The translations under genes and the position numbers were made by a program. From positions 62,001-126,000 of the forward strand of contig WGND01000012.1 of NCBI GenBank assembly GCA_016124805.1: DNA of 64,000 nt, in the 5' to 3' direction. The notes below the pieces were generated by a model, which was given only the letters and a program-made list of their open reading frames with translations, was not told the origin of the DNA and ran no database searches. How positions within the stretch are numbered: position 1 is the stretch's first letter; each line of letters begins with the position of its first letter. Below, piece after piece: positions 7,877 through 16,761 of this stretch. The DNA is from Hyphomicrobiales bacterium. GTDB lineage: Bacteria > Pseudomonadota > Alphaproteobacteria > Parvibaculales > Parvibaculaceae.

Positions 7877-10321
7877 ATGGCTGTTGAACCGCTCCCCGCC
7901 GAACTTCTCTACCGATCTTGTGATGCCTCACAATTCGAGTTCAAGACAACGGCTGAACTGAATGGCCCCCACCTGCTGATCGGTCAGGAACGTGCGCTCG
8001 AAGCGCTCCGTTTTGGCACGGCGATCAGGCGGCAGGGTTTCAATATTTTTGTGCTCGGCCATCATGGCGCGGGCAAACATGAGGCGGTGGAGGAATATCT
8101 GCTTGAGCGTGCCAGCCATCAGCCCGCGCCCTCCGACTGGGCCTATGTGAATAATTTCCGCGTACCCCACAAGCCCATCGCTCTGTCGCTGACGGCAGGC
8201 GAAGGCGCGCGCCTCAAGGACGGCATGAGCCATGTCATTGAGGATCTGAAGCTGACCATCCCGGCCTTGCTGGAAAGCGAGGAATTTCAGAACCGTCGCC
8301 AGACCATTGATTCTGAATTTCAGGAACGTCAGGAAGAAGCCTTTGAGGAACTGCGGGCAAAGGCTGAAGCCCAGGATATGGCGCTGCTGCGCACACCAGC
8401 CGGTTTTGCCATCGCGCCGACCCATGACGGGGAAGTGCTCAAGCCCGATGAGTTCAACAAGCTGCCTGAGGAGGAGCGCAAACGCATTGAAGCGCTGATC
8501 CAGTCTCTGCAGAAGGAGCTCGCCGAAACCATCGAGCACCTGCCTGCATGGGAGAAGGAACACCATCTGCAGCTTCAGGCCTTGAACCGCGACGTGGCCG
8601 AGCGGGCCGTGTCGCGTGCCATGCATGACCTGCAGGATCATTTCAAGGACGCGCAAGCCATCGCCGCATGGCTTGAAGCTGTTGCCGCCGACATGATCGA
8701 AAATATCGGTATCTTCACGCCGGCGGTTGAAGTCCAGCAACAGCAGATTGCCCAACAGACTGGTATCAACTTCAATCCGCTTCGGCGATATGAGGTCAAT
8801 GTCATCGTCGAAAATGATGGTAACGGCACCGCATCGGGGGAAGAATTTCATGGGGAGGGCGCGCCGGTCGTCTATGAGGATCATCCGACCCTTGCCAATC
8901 TTCTCGGGCGTGTCGAACACATGCCGCAGATGGGTGCGCTGGTCACGGATTTCACGCTTATCAAGGCCGGTTCCCTGCATCGCTCCAATGGCGGCTATCT
9001 CATCATTGATGCGCTGAAGCTGCTGCGCGAGCCGCTGGCCTATGACGCGCTCAAGCGGGCGTTGCGGCGGCGACAGATCGTCATTGAATCGCCGGGCGAA
9101 TATATGAGCCTCATCAACACGGTGACGCTGGAGCCCGATCCCGTGCCGCTGGATGTGAAGGTGATCCTGCTGGGTGACCGCCAGCTCTATTATGTGCTCG
9201 ACAGCGCCGATCCGGATTTTGCCGAACTCTTCAAGGTGGCAGCCGATTTCGAGGATGAAATTGATCGTGAAAGTGAGAACGACATTCTCTATGCGCAGTC
9301 GCTTGCCGCCATTGCACGCGAAGACGGCATTCTGCCGCTCGATACATCGGCCATTGCCCGCATCATTGAGCGCGCCTCGCGCCTTGCCGAGGACGCGGAA
9401 AAAATATCGATTGTCATGCGCCCCATCCGTGACCTTATGCAGGAGGCCGATTTCATCGCGCGGGAAAAAGATGCCGTCATCATGACGTCTGCCCATGTCG
9501 ATGATGCCGTCGACGCGCAGATCGCCCGCGCCGACCGATTGCGCGAGCGCAGTCTGGAAATGATCACCCGCGAGATCATCATGATCGACACGGAGGGCGA
9601 GCGCATTGGTCAGGTCAACGGCCTCTCCGTGCTCTCCATGGGGGCGGTCAGCTTCGGGCGCCCGAGCCGCATCACCGCGCGGGTCCGCATGGGGCTCGGT
9701 GGCTCTAGGGTCCTGGATATCGAGCGTGAGGTGGAGCTGGGTGGCCCCATTCATTCCAAAGGTGTTCTGATCCTGTCAGGCTATCTCTCGGGACAGTTCC
9801 TGCCCGGCATTCCTCTGTCGATGAGCGCCAGCCTTGTCTTTGAGCAGTCCTATGGCGGCGTGGATGGCGACAGCGCCTCATCCGCCGAGCTCTACGCGCT
9901 GATCTCGGCCCTTGCCGAGGCGCCCATTGCGCAGGGTTTGGCCGTCACGGGGTCGGTCAACCAGCTTGGTGAAATTCAGGCCATTGGCGGTGTCAATGAC
10001 AAGATCGAGGGCTTCTTCGATATCTGCATGCGCCGCGGGCTGACCGGCGATCAGGGCGTGCTCATTCCCGAAGCAAATGTGAAGCATCTGATGCTGCGTC
10101 AGGACGTGGTTGATGCCGTCGAACGTGGTATGTTTGCCATCTACCCCATTGAGCATGTCGAACAGGGTGTTGAGTTGCTGATGGGCGTGGAAGCAGGACA
10201 CCGACTGCCAGGCGGCAATTTTCCCGAAGGCAGCATATTTGAACGCGCCGAAGCGCGTCTGGCGGCCTTTGCAGAAAATCAGCGCCGCTTCGCGCAGCGG
10301 TCCGATGAAGGGCGGAGATAG
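7877..10321 (+). CDS. Lon-family AAA+ protease (LonB/COG1067 type)
   Basis: This 814-residue protein has an N-terminal AAA segment with a Walker-A-like GHHGAGKH at residues 61-68, a charged helical insert from about 130 to 260, an AAA_32-type ATPase core, and a C-terminal Lon protease domain. The catalytic Ser is in DGDSASSAE (Ser666) and the Lys in GGVNDK (Lys709); their 43-residue spacing matches Lon. The Walker A has His where Ser/Thr is usual, so nucleotide handling may differ. I chose the ATG at 7877, since the frame upstream adds 37 residues with no domain character; CAGGA lies about 11 bases above it. A 5-bp dyad (7835-7849) precedes the start. Two Usp-type genes follow without a gap, which suggests a stress-response unit. 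Confidence 0.88.
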   Translation: MAVEPLPAELLYRSCDASQFEFKTTAELNGPHLLIGQERALEALRFGTAIRRQGFNIFVLGHHGAGKHEAVEEYLLERASHQPAPSDWAYVNNFRVPHKPIALSLTAGEGARLKDGMSHVIEDLKLTIPALLESEEFQNRRQTIDSEFQERQEEAFEELRAKAEAQDMALLRTPAGFAIAPTHDGEVLKPDEFNKLPEEERKRIEALIQSLQKELAETIEHLPAWEKEHHLQLQALNRDVAERAVSRAMHDLQDHFKDAQAIAAWLEAVAADMIENIGIFTPAVEVQQQQIAQQTGINFNPLRRYEVNVIVENDGNGTASGEEFHGEGAPVVYEDHPTLANLLGRVEHMPQMGALVTDFTLIKAGSLHRSNGGYLIIDALKLLREPLAYDALKRALRRRQIVIESPGEYMSLINTVTLEPDPVPLDVKVILLGDRQLYYVLDSADPDFAELFKVAADFEDEIDRESENDILYAQSLAAIAREDGILPLDTSAIARIIERASRLAEDAEKISIVMRPIRDLMQEADFIAREKDAVIMTSAHVDDAVDAQIARADRLRERSLEMITREIIMIDTEGERIGQVNGLSVLSMGAVSFGRPSRITARVRMGLGGSRVLDIEREVELGGPIHSKGVLILSGYLSGQFLPGIPLSMSASLVFEQSYGGVDGDSASSAELYALISALAEAPIAQGLAVTGSVNQLGEIQAIGGVNDKIEGFFDICMRRGLTGDQGVLIPEANVKHLMLRQDVVDAVERGMFAIYPIEHVEQGVELLMGVEAGHRLPGGNFPEGSIFERAEARLAAFAENQRRFAQRSDEGRR

Positions 10322-10323
10322 GC

Positions 10324-11166
10324 ATGATGTCTGCTCAAGAGCCTGATGATCTGGTGAAGCCCGGTGCCGCGCTTGTCGAAAAGCGGCGCATGGTCGTAGG
10401 GCTCGACACATCCTTTCTGGCGCGTGAAACACTTGCCCTTGCCGCGCGGCTGGCGGCCTCCATCAATGCGCGCCTCAATGGCGTTTTCGTCGAAGACGAA
10501 AACCTGATCAATCTCGCCTCCCTTCCCTTTGCGCGCGAATTCTCGCTCATGGGCAATGTGCGGGAGCTGAACCCGACGCGGATGCAGCGCGCCCTGCAGG
10601 CGCAGGCCGAAAGCACCAAAAGGGTGCTGGCGCGTCTTGCAGCCGAGGCCGAGATTGACTGGAGCTTTGACATCAAGCGTGGTCACCCACTTCATATGCT
10701 TGCCGAAACGGCGCGTGCCGCCGATACGCTGGTTCTGCGGTCGCAAGGGGTGCGCCTTCGCGATATTGGCCGAACGGTGCGCGCAGCAACAAGAGATACG
10801 CATGCCGATGTGCTGCTGGTCTCGCGGGGCGCGAGCCTCAAAACTCGGCATCCCGAAACGCTGGTGGCGCGACCCGTCGCCGCAATTGATGAGGGCACCA
10901 GCGCAGGCGAAAGCTGCTATGCTCTGGGTCAGGCATTGGCCGGTCAGATTGGCGCGCCCTTCATGCGTCTGGCGTCGAAGGGGTTGTCGCCCGCCGATAT
11001 TGCGACATTGGCCCGTCAGGCTGATGTGGGATTATTGGTCGTGAATGCGGACTGGCTGGGGGATGATGATGACGCTGCGCAGCTCTCGACGGCTGCGGGC
11101 TGTCCGGTTTTACTGCTCGGCAATGAGCGTTCGTCGATAGAGACAACACAGAAGGAAGGCGCCTAA
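10324..11166 (+). CDS. Divergent universal-stress-protein-like protein
   Basis: The 280-residue product starts 2 bases after the protease stop, with GGAG just upstream, and its stop abuts the next Usp gene. It shows two alpha/beta Rossmann-like halves: MVVGLDTSFLARETLALAARLAA near residue 23, a linker, and HADVLLVSRG near 160, then a second half ending in CPVLLLGN. This is the fold pattern of a tandem Usp, but the GX2GX9G(S/T) ATP motif is not evident in either half. I infer a non-ATP-binding Usp relative. No specific function can be assigned. Confidence 0.6.
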   Translation: MMSAQEPDDLVKPGAALVEKRRMVVGLDTSFLARETLALAARLAASINARLNGVFVEDENLINLASLPFAREFSLMGNVRELNPTRMQRALQAQAESTKRVLARLAAEAEIDWSFDIKRGHPLHMLAETARAADTLVLRSQGVRLRDIGRTVRAATRDTHADVLLVSRGASLKTRHPETLVARPVAAIDEGTSAGESCYALGQALAGQIGAPFMRLASKGLSPADIATLARQADVGLLVVNADWLGDDDDAAQLSTAAGCPVLLLGNERSSIETTQKEGA

Positions 11167-12027
11167 ATGTCCATCCGTAAAATTCTCGTCCCCATCACTG
11201 GTGGACCCCATGATGCAGATGTCCTGGCGATGGGTCTGGATGTCGCCAAGATGTTTGGTGCGCAGGCCGTCGCGCTTTTTGCCCGCGCCGATCCTACCGA
11301 AGCCCTGCCTTATCTGGGTGAGGGCGTGTCAGGTCAGGTGATCGAAGACCTGATGGATGCCGCCCGCGAAGGGGCCGATCTTTCCTGCACCAAGGCGCGC
11401 AAGGCGCTTGAAGAAGCTGTGGCCGTTGCGGGCCTGCCACTGGTCAACGAGAGCAGTGCTGCAAATCTGCCGTCGGCCCGCTTTGTGGATGTGGTGGGAC
11501 GCCGCGATGATGTGGTCACCGCCCACAGCCGTCTCTCCGATCTCGTTGTTTTTGCCGAAGCCGAGGACTCAAGCCCCGGTGGCTCCAGCCTTGAAGCCGC
11601 CCTGATGAGCGCCGACCGGCCCGTGCTGATTGCGCCTAAGCAGCGCAAGGCAACGATTGGCACATGCGTTGCCATCGGCTGGGATCAGAGTCAGGAGGCT
11701 TCCATGGCCGTCACGGCGGCCATTCCGTTCCTGTCGGCCGCTTCCAAGGTGTCCATCTTCTGCATTGGCTCAAAGGAGCTCGATCCAACGCCCTGCGACA
11801 TGCTGGAAGACTATCTCGCGCTGCATGGGCTGACCGCCAAGATCAATCTCGTGGACGGGCAGGGCAGGCCGGATGGTGAAGTCCTGCTGGAGCAGGCTGA
11901 AAAGATTTCGGCCGACCTTCTCGTCATGGGTGGCTACAGCCATAGCCGCGTGCGCCAGTTCTTCCTTGGCGGCACGACAACGCATGTCCGCTCGCATGCA
12001 ACCATCCCCGTTCTGATGGCTCACTGA
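11167..12027 (+). CDS. Universal stress protein, tandem UspA domains
   Basis: The 286-residue protein begins SIRKILVPITGGPHDADVL, a typical UspA first strand, and has a second UspA domain from about residue 155 that ends with the nucleotide-binding motif GGYSHSRVRQFFLGGTT (residues 255-271) and the closing strand TIPVLMAH. Usp proteins accumulate under starvation or envelope and respiratory stress and often bind ATP. The first domain lacks the motif, so only the second should bind nucleotide. It directly follows the other Usp-like gene with a TAA-ATG junction and GAAGGAAGG upstream, in one operon with the Lon-family protease. Confidence 0.9.
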   Translation: MSIRKILVPITGGPHDADVLAMGLDVAKMFGAQAVALFARADPTEALPYLGEGVSGQVIEDLMDAAREGADLSCTKARKALEEAVAVAGLPLVNESSAANLPSARFVDVVGRRDDVVTAHSRLSDLVVFAEAEDSSPGGSSLEAALMSADRPVLIAPKQRKATIGTCVAIGWDQSQEASMAVTAAIPFLSAASKVSIFCIGSKELDPTPCDMLEDYLALHGLTAKINLVDGQGRPDGEVLLEQAEKISADLLVMGGYSHSRVRQFFLGGTTTHVRSHATIPVLMAH

Positions 12028-12057
12028 TAATCACAACAAGAATATAGGGAACAGCTC

Positions 12058-12429
12058 ATGGCTCTTTTTCGCGTCCACCTGACACTCGCCCGTACTGAGG
12101 AGTTTCCCAACGGCTCCACGGCCCATGGCTATGATCTCGTCGTGCCGCTGGACAGTTCGGGCAAGCTCGATCCCGAAGCATGGAAAGCCCATAACAAGGA
12201 TTGCACCGTGCGCCGCTTCTGGGCAGGTGAGGATGATCAGCGCGGGCTGCTGCGCCATATCGGCCGTGGCTGGGTCATTGATTACGACGCGACGACACCA
12301 AGCGGCGACGAGCCCTTCTTCAAGCTCGACCGCCATGACATCAAGACCGGCGAATATCTCTCCCTGCTGGAGCAGGATGGCGAGATGATGACCTTCCGTA
12401 TCGCCAGCGTGACGCCGCTGGCCGGTTAA
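12058..12429 (+). CDS. Conserved hypothetical protein, 123 residues
   Basis: A soluble, acidic-basic mixed protein without signal peptide or membrane segment. Recognisable features are VHLTLARTEEFPNGS at the N-terminus, a tryptophan in RRFWAGEDDQRG, and GWVIDYD in the middle. It looks like a compact beta-rich domain, but I do not recognise a characterised family. It sits 30 bases after the Usp gene on the same strand and probably ends that operon. Its stop codon overlaps the stop of the convergent FabH-like gene by 4 bases. Confidence 0.72.
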   Translation: MALFRVHLTLARTEEFPNGSTAHGYDLVVPLDSSGKLDPEAWKAHNKDCTVRRFWAGEDDQRGLLRHIGRGWVIDYDATTPSGDEPFFKLDRHDIKTGEYLSLLEQDGEMMTFRIASVTPLAG

Positions 12430-13550
12430 GCCCGCTTGCGCACCAGCACATTGCCGGCTGAATAGCCGGCGCCGAAGCTGCAGATCAGCCCAAGATCGCC
12501 CGGCTGCAGGTCTTCATTGTTCTGGCTGAAGGCAATAATGGAGCCTGCCGAACTTGTATTGGCATAAGTGTTGAGAATGTTTGGCTGCTCGCCCGGCTCC
12601 GGGTCGCGGCCAAGCACCTTGCGGCCGATCATGTCGTTCATGCCCTTATTGGCCTGATGCAGCCACATGCGCTTCAGCTCTTTGGGATCAAGACCCATAT
12701 CGGTCATGTGATCGGTGATGAGCTTGGCCACCATCGGTACCACTTCCTTGAAGACCTTGCGGCCTTCCTGCACGAAGAGCTTGTCCTTGGCGCCAATGCC
12801 CTCTGGCGTGGCACGGTTCAGGAAGCCGAAATTATTGCGGATATTGTTTGAGAATTTTGTCAGCAGGCGCGTGCCGAGAATTTCCCAGGCGCCGGGTGCG
12901 GTGCAGGTTTCTTCGCGTTCAAGAATGATCGCGGTGGCCACGTCGCCAAAAATGAAATGGCTGTCACGGTCCCGGAAATTGAGATGGCCGGAACAGATTT
13001 CCGGATCGACCACCAGCACACAATCAACGCTGCCGGAGCGCAGCATGTCATAGGCGGTCTGAATGGCGAAGGTGGCAGACGAGCAGGCGACATTCATGTC
13101 AAAGCCAAAACCGTCAATGCCGAGCAGATCCTGTACCTCAACGGCGACGGCGGGATAGGCACGCTCAAGATTGGAACAGGCCACGAGCACCGCATCAATA
13201 TCTTCTGGCGATTTGCGCGCCTTGGCCATCGCCTTCCGGGCGGCATCAACCGCCATCTCGGCAAGAATGCCCGGTTCCTCATTGCTGCGCTGGCGCAGGC
13301 GGGGGGCCATGATCTCAGGGTCGAGAATGCCTTCCTTGTTCATCACAAAGCGCGCTTCAATGCCCGATGCCTTGACGATGAAATCAGCATTTGAAGGGGT
13401 CAGCGCTTCAACCTCGCCTTTCTCGATGGCGGCGGCATTGGCTTCGTTGAACCGCGCCACATAGGTGTTGAAGGATTCCACAAGCTCTTCGTTGCTGATC
13501 GAATGGGGCGGGGTGAAGACACCTGTCCCGCTGATGACGATTTTAGTCAC
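12426..13550 (-). CDS. Beta-ketoacyl-ACP synthase III-like (FabH/thiolase fold)
   Basis: The enzyme joins an acyl-CoA or acyl-ACP to malonyl-ACP, or performs a related condensation. The 374-residue sequence has the thiolase-fold triad: Cys156 in NVACSSATF, His298 in WLHQAN and Asn331 in TYANTSSAG. It is about 50 residues longer than E. coli FabH, with an insert near residues 28-95, like a longer FabH-like group seen in proteobacteria. Two in-frame GTG codons are possible; I prefer 13550, which has AGG 7 bases upstream, over 13556. Housekeeping fatty-acid initiation or a specialised lipid product cannot be separated from sequence; no acyl-carrier gene adjoins it. Confidence 0.85.
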   Translation of the reverse strand: MTKIVISGTGVFTPPHSISNEELVESFNTYVARFNEANAAAIEKGEVEALTPSNADFIVKASGIEARFVMNKEGILDPEIMAPRLRQRSNEEPGILAEMAVDAARKAMAKARKSPEDIDAVLVACSNLERAYPAVAVEVQDLLGIDGFGFDMNVACSSATFAIQTAYDMLRSGSVDCVLVVDPEICSGHLNFRDRDSHFIFGDVATAIILEREETCTAPGAWEILGTRLLTKFSNNIRNNFGFLNRATPEGIGAKDKLFVQEGRKVFKEVVPMVAKLITDHMTDMGLDPKELKRMWLHQANKGMNDMIGRKVLGRDPEPGEQPNILNTYANTSSAGSIIAFSQNNEDLQPGDLGLICSFGAGYSAGNVLVRKRA

Positions 13551-13701
13551 ATGCACACCTGATTCTTATCGCTGCTGGCGCAGCCTGTCTTTATGAGCCG
13601 ACGATCTGCCGGATGGTCTCCCCGCAGCATGTTTAATCTGCGGCGTTAAAGTAGAACAGGCTTAAAGTTCTTTCCACTGTTCCGCCCGTCAGGATGATCA
13701 T

Positions 13702-14340
13702 ATGGTTGATTTCTCTCTGCCCCCAAAGCCGCTCAGCGAGGCGGAAATCGTCGGGTTAACGCTGGAAAAGGCTGAGAAAGCGGCGTTTTTTCTGCTTGGT
13801 GAGGCCGTCCATGAGCCCCGCTCGCCGCTCCACTGGCCGGTTCTTGCCACCCTCGATGAGGGGCACCCGAGGGCCCGGACAGTGATTCTCCGCCGCATGG
13901 AAACAGCGCCCCCGGCCCTGATCCTCTGGACCGATGCCCGATCCGCCAAATTTGGCCAAATCAGGAAAGAGCCCCGTGCCGAGATGGTTTTCTATGATCC
14001 GTCGCGTGAAATACAGCTGCGTGTGTCTGGCAAAGCGTCGGTTGTGGCGCATGAGGAAGCGGAAGGTCTCTGGCGTTCGGCCACACTTGCCAGCCGCCGC
14101 GCCTATCTTGTGACGGCCGCTCCCGGATCGATCTCATCCGATCCCACAAGCGGCCTGCCATCTGATGCGGTCGGCGTCATCCCGGATGAAAAACGTATTG
14201 AAGAAGGGCGGGATAATTTTGCGGCCATCCGGCTCGTCATGACGGAGATGGATTTGCTGATCCTCTCACGCCACGGCCATCGGCGCGCGGTATTCAGGCC
14301 GCAGGCCGATAGCTGGGAGGGGCAGTGGCTGATCCCCTGA
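13702..14340 (+). CDS. PNPOx-like flavin-binding protein
   Basis: A 212-residue protein of the pyridoxamine-5'-phosphate-oxidase-like split-barrel fold. Characteristic pieces are the strand PVLATLDEGHPRARTVILRRM, WTDARSAKFGQIRKEPRAEMVFYD, and QLRVSGKASVV, with positions that bind FMN in the family. A true pdxH gene occurs at 48271, and this protein lacks the PdxH C-terminal RL...W dimerisation signature, so it is more likely an FMN- or F420-type reductase relative than the vitamin B6 enzyme. Start ATG has CAGGA 8 bases upstream. It is divergent from the FabH-like gene across 151 bases. Confidence 0.75.
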   Translation: MVDFSLPPKPLSEAEIVGLTLEKAEKAAFFLLGEAVHEPRSPLHWPVLATLDEGHPRARTVILRRMETAPPALILWTDARSAKFGQIRKEPRAEMVFYDPSREIQLRVSGKASVVAHEEAEGLWRSATLASRRAYLVTAAPGSISSDPTSGLPSDAVGVIPDEKRIEEGRDNFAAIRLVMTEMDLLILSRHGHRRAVFRPQADSWEGQWLIP

Positions 14341-14343
14341 AAC

Positions 14344-14985
14344 TTAATTGATCGAGGGGGCTTGGCTGGCTGAACTATCGATACCATCCGTCTTGCTGTG
14401 CGCAACGGTGTTTTCCACCTTCGACTGCCCGGCAGCCTGGATTTCGCCGCTGACCTGGCCGCCCTGCTCCACTTTAAGCTCGCCATAAAGGACAATGCCC
14501 GTCACGCGGCCCGTCGAGTTGATGGTGAGGCATTTCTTCACCGTCAATGTGCCATCGAAACGGCCATTGATTTCGGCCTCGTCAACCGTGGCTTCACCAC
14601 TGACATCGCCGGTTTCGGAAATGGTGAGGGTGCCGCTCTCGATGGTGGCCTTCACATCGCCTTCGATCATCAGCGTGTCGCAGGACTGGATCTTGCCCTC
14701 AAGTTTCAGGCCCCGACCGACATGCAGATTGGCACTGGGAATGGCTGAAGCGGCTGGCGTTGCGTTTGTGCTGGGGGATTGAAATGTGCGCACGGTCGGT
14801 TTCCTCGCTTCATAAGAAGGTGTGACGTTCTTTGTGGGGGGTAGCAGGGCAGTATCATCTGCAGGCTGATCAATAAAAGATTTTTGTGCAGTTTGTGTTG
14901 AAACGGGACGCATGGGGGCGGGGGCGTCCTGATCGCTGGTTTCGCTTTCGCTGACTTCGGAAACACCCTTGGGGCGCTTGAACAT
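14344..14985 (-). CDS. Bactofilin (polymer-forming cytoskeletal protein)
   Basis: Bactofilins assemble into nucleotide-independent filaments and scaffold cell-wall enzymes or stalk and pole structures. The 213-residue product has a disordered Pro/Ala/Thr-rich N-terminus to about residue 88 and a bactofilin beta-helix from HVGRGLKLEGKI to about residue 190, with the repeated Gly/Val pattern GDVSGEATVDEAEINGRFDG. A polar tail follows. I use the ATG at 14985 (AGGGAAA upstream); a TTG 27 bases earlier is also open. A 17-bp palindrome stands upstream. It ends 3 bases from the convergent PNPOx-like gene. Confidence 0.9.
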   Translation of the reverse strand: MFKRPKGVSEVSESETSDQDAPAPMRPVSTQTAQKSFIDQPADDTALLPPTKNVTPSYEARKPTVRTFQSPSTNATPAASAIPSANLHVGRGLKLEGKIQSCDTLMIEGDVKATIESGTLTISETGDVSGEATVDEAEINGRFDGTLTVKKCLTINSTGRVTGIVLYGELKVEQGGQVSGEIQAAGQSKVENTVAHSKTDGIDSSASQAPSIN

Positions 14986-15026
14986 TTCGGATTTCCCTCT
15001 GTTGAAACTCAATGACGGGAAGATGT

Positions 15027-15043
15027 CGGATCAATATGATCCG
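15027..15043. promoter_or_regulatory. 17-bp palindrome upstream of the bactofilin gene
   Basis: CGGATCA, ATA, TGATCCG: perfect 7-bp arms around a 3-base centre, 41 bases before the bactofilin ATG and 50 bases beyond the tag stop. It is not followed by a T-run on either strand, so an operator is likelier than a terminator. The protein that might bind it is unknown. Confidence 0.45.
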
Positions 15044-15093
15044 CATAAGCCGATAATGTGGCAGAAGATTGTCTGGTGACAAATAAAACTTGA

Positions 15094-15699
15094 TCAGGCT
15101 TTTTTGCGTGCGCCAAGTTTAATGCAGTCCGCATGGCGGGGGCATGTGATTAAGTGATCATTCACCATGCCGACGGCCTGCGCAAAAGCATAAACAATCG
15201 TTGGGCCACAGAAGCGAAAGCCTGCCTTTTTGAGATTTTTGGAAAGCGCCTCGCTCATCGGTGTCGCGGCAGGCACATCACCAATATGGTGCCATTTATT
15301 CACCAAAACCTGGTGGTCCACATGGCTCCAGATGAAGTCGGAAAAGCCATTTTCCGTTTCCATCATGTCGAGCCATGCACGGGCATTGCCGATCGTGGCC
15401 TCTATTTTGCCGCGATGGCGGATGATGCCTTCATTTTGCAATAATTTTTCGACTTTTTTGGGCGTGTAGCGAACGATGCACTCCGGGTCGAAACCATCAA
15501 AGGCCTCGCGGAAATTGTCCCGCTTCCTCAGAATTGTGATCCAGGAAAGCCCGGCCTGAAAGCCGTCCAGAATGAGCTTTTCAAAAAGCGCCCGGTCGTC
15601 ATATTCGGGCACACCCCATTCTTCGTCGTGATAGGCTATATAGAGCGGGTCCGTGCCGGGCCAGGGGCAGCGCCCTTCGGCCTTATTCTTCTTCGACAT
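15094..15699 (-). CDS. tag: DNA-3-methyladenine glycosylase I
   Basis: Tag removes 3-methyladenine from alkylated DNA as the first step of base excision repair. The 201-residue product has the family opening CPWPGTDPLYIAYHDEEWG, the helix-hairpin-helix region with FQAGLSWITILRKR, and the zinc-binding residues Cys near the N-terminus plus His and Cys near the end (DHLITCPRHADC). The ATG at 15699 has GAGGAAG directly upstream, lying inside the end of ygfZ, so the two genes overlap by 17 bases and are probably coupled. Confidence 0.95.
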   Translation of the reverse strand: MSKKNKAEGRCPWPGTDPLYIAYHDEEWGVPEYDDRALFEKLILDGFQAGLSWITILRKRDNFREAFDGFDPECIVRYTPKKVEKLLQNEGIIRHRGKIEATIGNARAWLDMMETENGFSDFIWSHVDHQVLVNKWHHIGDVPAATPMSEALSKNLKKAGFRFCGPTIVYAFAQAVGMVNDHLITCPRHADCIKLGARKKA

Positions 15700-16576
15700 C
15701 TTCTTCCTCGACCCCATCGACCGCAAATGTCGCCCAGGCAGGCTTCAGGGGTGTTGCTTCGGCCTCGCCGACTTCCAGCACCACGTCATGCATGAAATCG
15801 AGCCGCATCAGCGCCAGAACATGACCGGACTCAGCGTCGACCGACGTGATCATGCCGACCTCACGGCCAATCGCCGTGATGGGGGTATGGGGTTTGGGCA
15901 GGGGGCCTTCGATAAGGCAGGGCAGCAGGCGTTTGCGCACGCTGCCGCGCCTTTTTGTGCGCGAGGTCACTTCCTGGCCGACAAAGCAGCCCTTTTTGAA
16001 ATCGATGGCGTTGAGATCGTCAAAATTGATCTCCAGCGGGAAGCTGCGCTCGGGTTCAAAATCAAAGGGTGCCTCGCCGACACCCTGCAGGATGCGCATG
16101 CCGTCATAGGCCTTGGGTGGTACGGCTTCAGCGCCACTTGCCGTGAGTATCTTGTCGGCCTGGTTTGCTGGCACAATATGGCGAAAGCCCAGCGTATCGA
16201 CGCGCGGATCGGCATAGCTGATGGCATCGGGAATAGCCGCCGCACCGTCGCCCCAGCTCACGATCACCGCATAATCGTCGCTCACATTGGCGATATCGAT
16301 CTTGGCGCGTAACTTGTAGGTGCCCAGCCGCTTGGCCAGATCATCGGCGCGCCCGCGATCGCATTCGAGCAGCAGATCACCCGCAGCGTTTTCGGTGAGG
16401 AAAAAGTCGAAGAGATATTTGCCTTGAGGTGTCAGGAGGGCGGAATAGACCGCCTTCCCCGGTTTAGCCAATTCAGCATCATTGGTGATCAGTCCCTGAA
16501 GAAATTGTCGTGCCTCAGGCCCGCTAATCTTCACTACCCCACGCCGTTCCAGCGTTGAGGCCTGCAACTTGGTCAT
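15683..16576 (-). CDS. ygfZ: YgfZ/GcvT-type folate-binding protein
   Basis: YgfZ helps maintain iron-sulfur enzymes in a tetrahydrofolate-dependent way (related to mitochondrial IBA57). The 297-residue protein has the GcvT-like fold and the signature KGCFVGQEVTSRT, containing the conserved Cys, about two thirds along, plus a C-terminal barrel. The tail ends in a run of Asp/Glu, which is unusual. It overlaps tag downstream. Upstream is a 185-base gap to usg with a possible structured element (16691-16738). Confidence 0.92.
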   Translation of the reverse strand: MTKLQASTLERRGVVKISGPEARQFLQGLITNDAELAKPGKAVYSALLTPQGKYLFDFFLTENAAGDLLLECDRGRADDLAKRLGTYKLRAKIDIANVSDDYAVIVSWGDGAAAIPDAISYADPRVDTLGFRHIVPANQADKILTASGAEAVPPKAYDGMRILQGVGEAPFDFEPERSFPLEINFDDLNAIDFKKGCFVGQEVTSRTKRRGSVRKRLLPCLIEGPLPKPHTPITAIGREVGMITSVDAESGHVLALMRLDFMHDVVLEVGEAEATPLKPAWATFAVDGVEEEDVEEE

Positions 16577-16690
16577 TTCAATAAGCCTTGCCCTTTAAGT
16601 CGATGGCCAATCCATAAGATTTAGGCTTGCCGGTGAGCTTGTGCAAGCGCTGTCCTTGCAACATGGCCAGGCGCAGTCATATCAGGTCCA

Positions 16691-16738
16691 AGCACCGTCT
16701 TGGCGACAGGGCGAATCCGCTACTGTCATATAGGTGCT
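16691..16738. repeat. Nested inverted repeats between usg and ygfZ
   Basis: AGCACC (16691-16696) pairs with GGTGCT (16733-16738), and inside it GACAG (16705-16709) pairs with CTGTC (16723-16727). This would form a 48-nt stem with an internal bulge and a 13-base loop in either transcript. No T-run follows. It could be a ygfZ leader element or a weak stop for usg; coding is not evident. The nearby 12-bp palindrome GCTTGTGCAAGC (16637-16648) is also noted. Confidence 0.35.
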
Positions 16739-16761
16739 GTCATTTGAGGGCGCTGTTCAGC

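Noticed and set aside
7928-9754. A 608-residue open frame opposite the Lon-family gene
   Set aside because: It is a high-GC shadow of the protease gene; it has no ribosome site or domain character.
13702-14340. The PNPOx-like protein as a second PdxH
   Set aside because: It lacks the C-terminal PdxH dimer motif present in the protein at 48271.
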